Assembly: GCA_963281255.1 (NCBI GenBank)
Contig: OY725502.1
Span: 310,001-374,000 of the forward strand
Length of the DNA: 64,000 bases
Source: Aphrocallistes beatrix
Lineage: Eukaryota > Porifera > Hexactinellida > Sceptrulophora > Aphrocallistidae
Direction: 5' to 3'
Below, piece after piece: positions 63,780 to 64,000 of the stretch (within the stretch, counting starts at the first letter, position 1; each line of letters begins with the position of its first letter). The translations under genes and the position numbers were made by a program. The notes under the pieces are model-generated. The model worked only from the letters and a program-made list of their open reading frames with translations. It made no database searches and had not been told where the DNA came from.

Positions 63780-64000
63780 CCTCCAATATTATCTCAAATA
63801 TTATTTTATCCTATTTATTATTGTTATTGACAGAATCGTTCTAATTTTATTAGAGTCAAATATATCAGAGAATCTGTTCCTTTGGAAATATATTGGAACT
63901 AAATTTAAGTTGGGTTAAATTTGGAACTCCAAGAAAACAACAACAACAGAAGTGCTATTTTGCATTTAGAGTTTCTTAAAATTTCGGAGAATAATATCTA
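63780..64000. other. AT-rich end of window, nothing recognised
   Basis: No coding or repeat feature seen. Confidence 0.4.

Overview
The window is nuclear DNA from a non-bilaterian animal, most likely a glass sponge (Hexactinellida). The best evidence is a nuclear copy of mitochondrial DNA (numt) at 19.6-20.6 kb. It reads sensibly only if AGA/AGG = Ser and TGA = Trp, yet its ATP6 has the poriferan/cnidarian-style core GVRLAANISVGHLL. Among non-bilaterian animals, AGR = Ser in mitochondria is known from glass sponges. The DNA is AT-rich, most introns are short (38 to about 400 bp), and several genes have a TATA-like box only 30-60 bp before the ATG.

Gene content, left to right: an intronless multi-membrane orphan (1.7-2.8 kb, +); an acidic coiled-coil protein (3.7-4.6 kb, -); a 14-exon PH-PTB docking protein of the DOK/IRS type (6.0-15.2 kb, -) with a small Asn-rich gene nested in an intron on the opposite strand (11.5-12.1 kb, +); a calcipressin/RCAN homologue (15.9-16.5 kb, -); a type II membrane glycosyltransferase-like protein (22.9-24.0 kb, +) and its frameshifted inverted duplicate (50.2-51.3 kb, -); a two-exon STELLO/DUF288 protein split by a 9.6-kb intron (28.0-40.0 kb, -); the 3' six exons of a calcium-channel alpha2delta-like subunit (52.9-57.1 kb, -); two NHL-propeller proteins (57.8-59.0 kb, + and 60.4-61.9 kb, -); and a two-exon basic protein of unknown function (62.8-63.8 kb, +). 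RCAN (calcineurin inhibitor), DOK (phosphotyrosine adaptor) and alpha2delta (calcium-channel trafficking) are signalling genes. They are neighbours here, but nothing shows joint regulation.

The rest, about 16.5-22.8 kb, 24-28 kb, the STELLO intron and 40-52.8 kb, is dense mobile-element debris. It includes at least five TA-flanked, pogo/Tigger-like MITE families; hAT-type MITEs with 8-bp target duplications; several long-inverted-repeat or fold-back elements; an internally deleted Tc1/mariner copy; a Helitron helicase remnant; and an integrase-type remnant. The most striking family (called Hx1 here) has a GC-rich hairpin end shared by three unrelated bodies. One body carries perfect CRE (TGACGTCA) and AP-1 (TGACTCA) sequences, and segments of the family appear in either orientation relative to each other. 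Two recent duplications in the window give natural filled/empty-site pairs for two transposons.

All calls come from reading the sequence by eye. Exon boundaries were chosen by GT/AG sites and by closing the reading phase. No homology search was possible.
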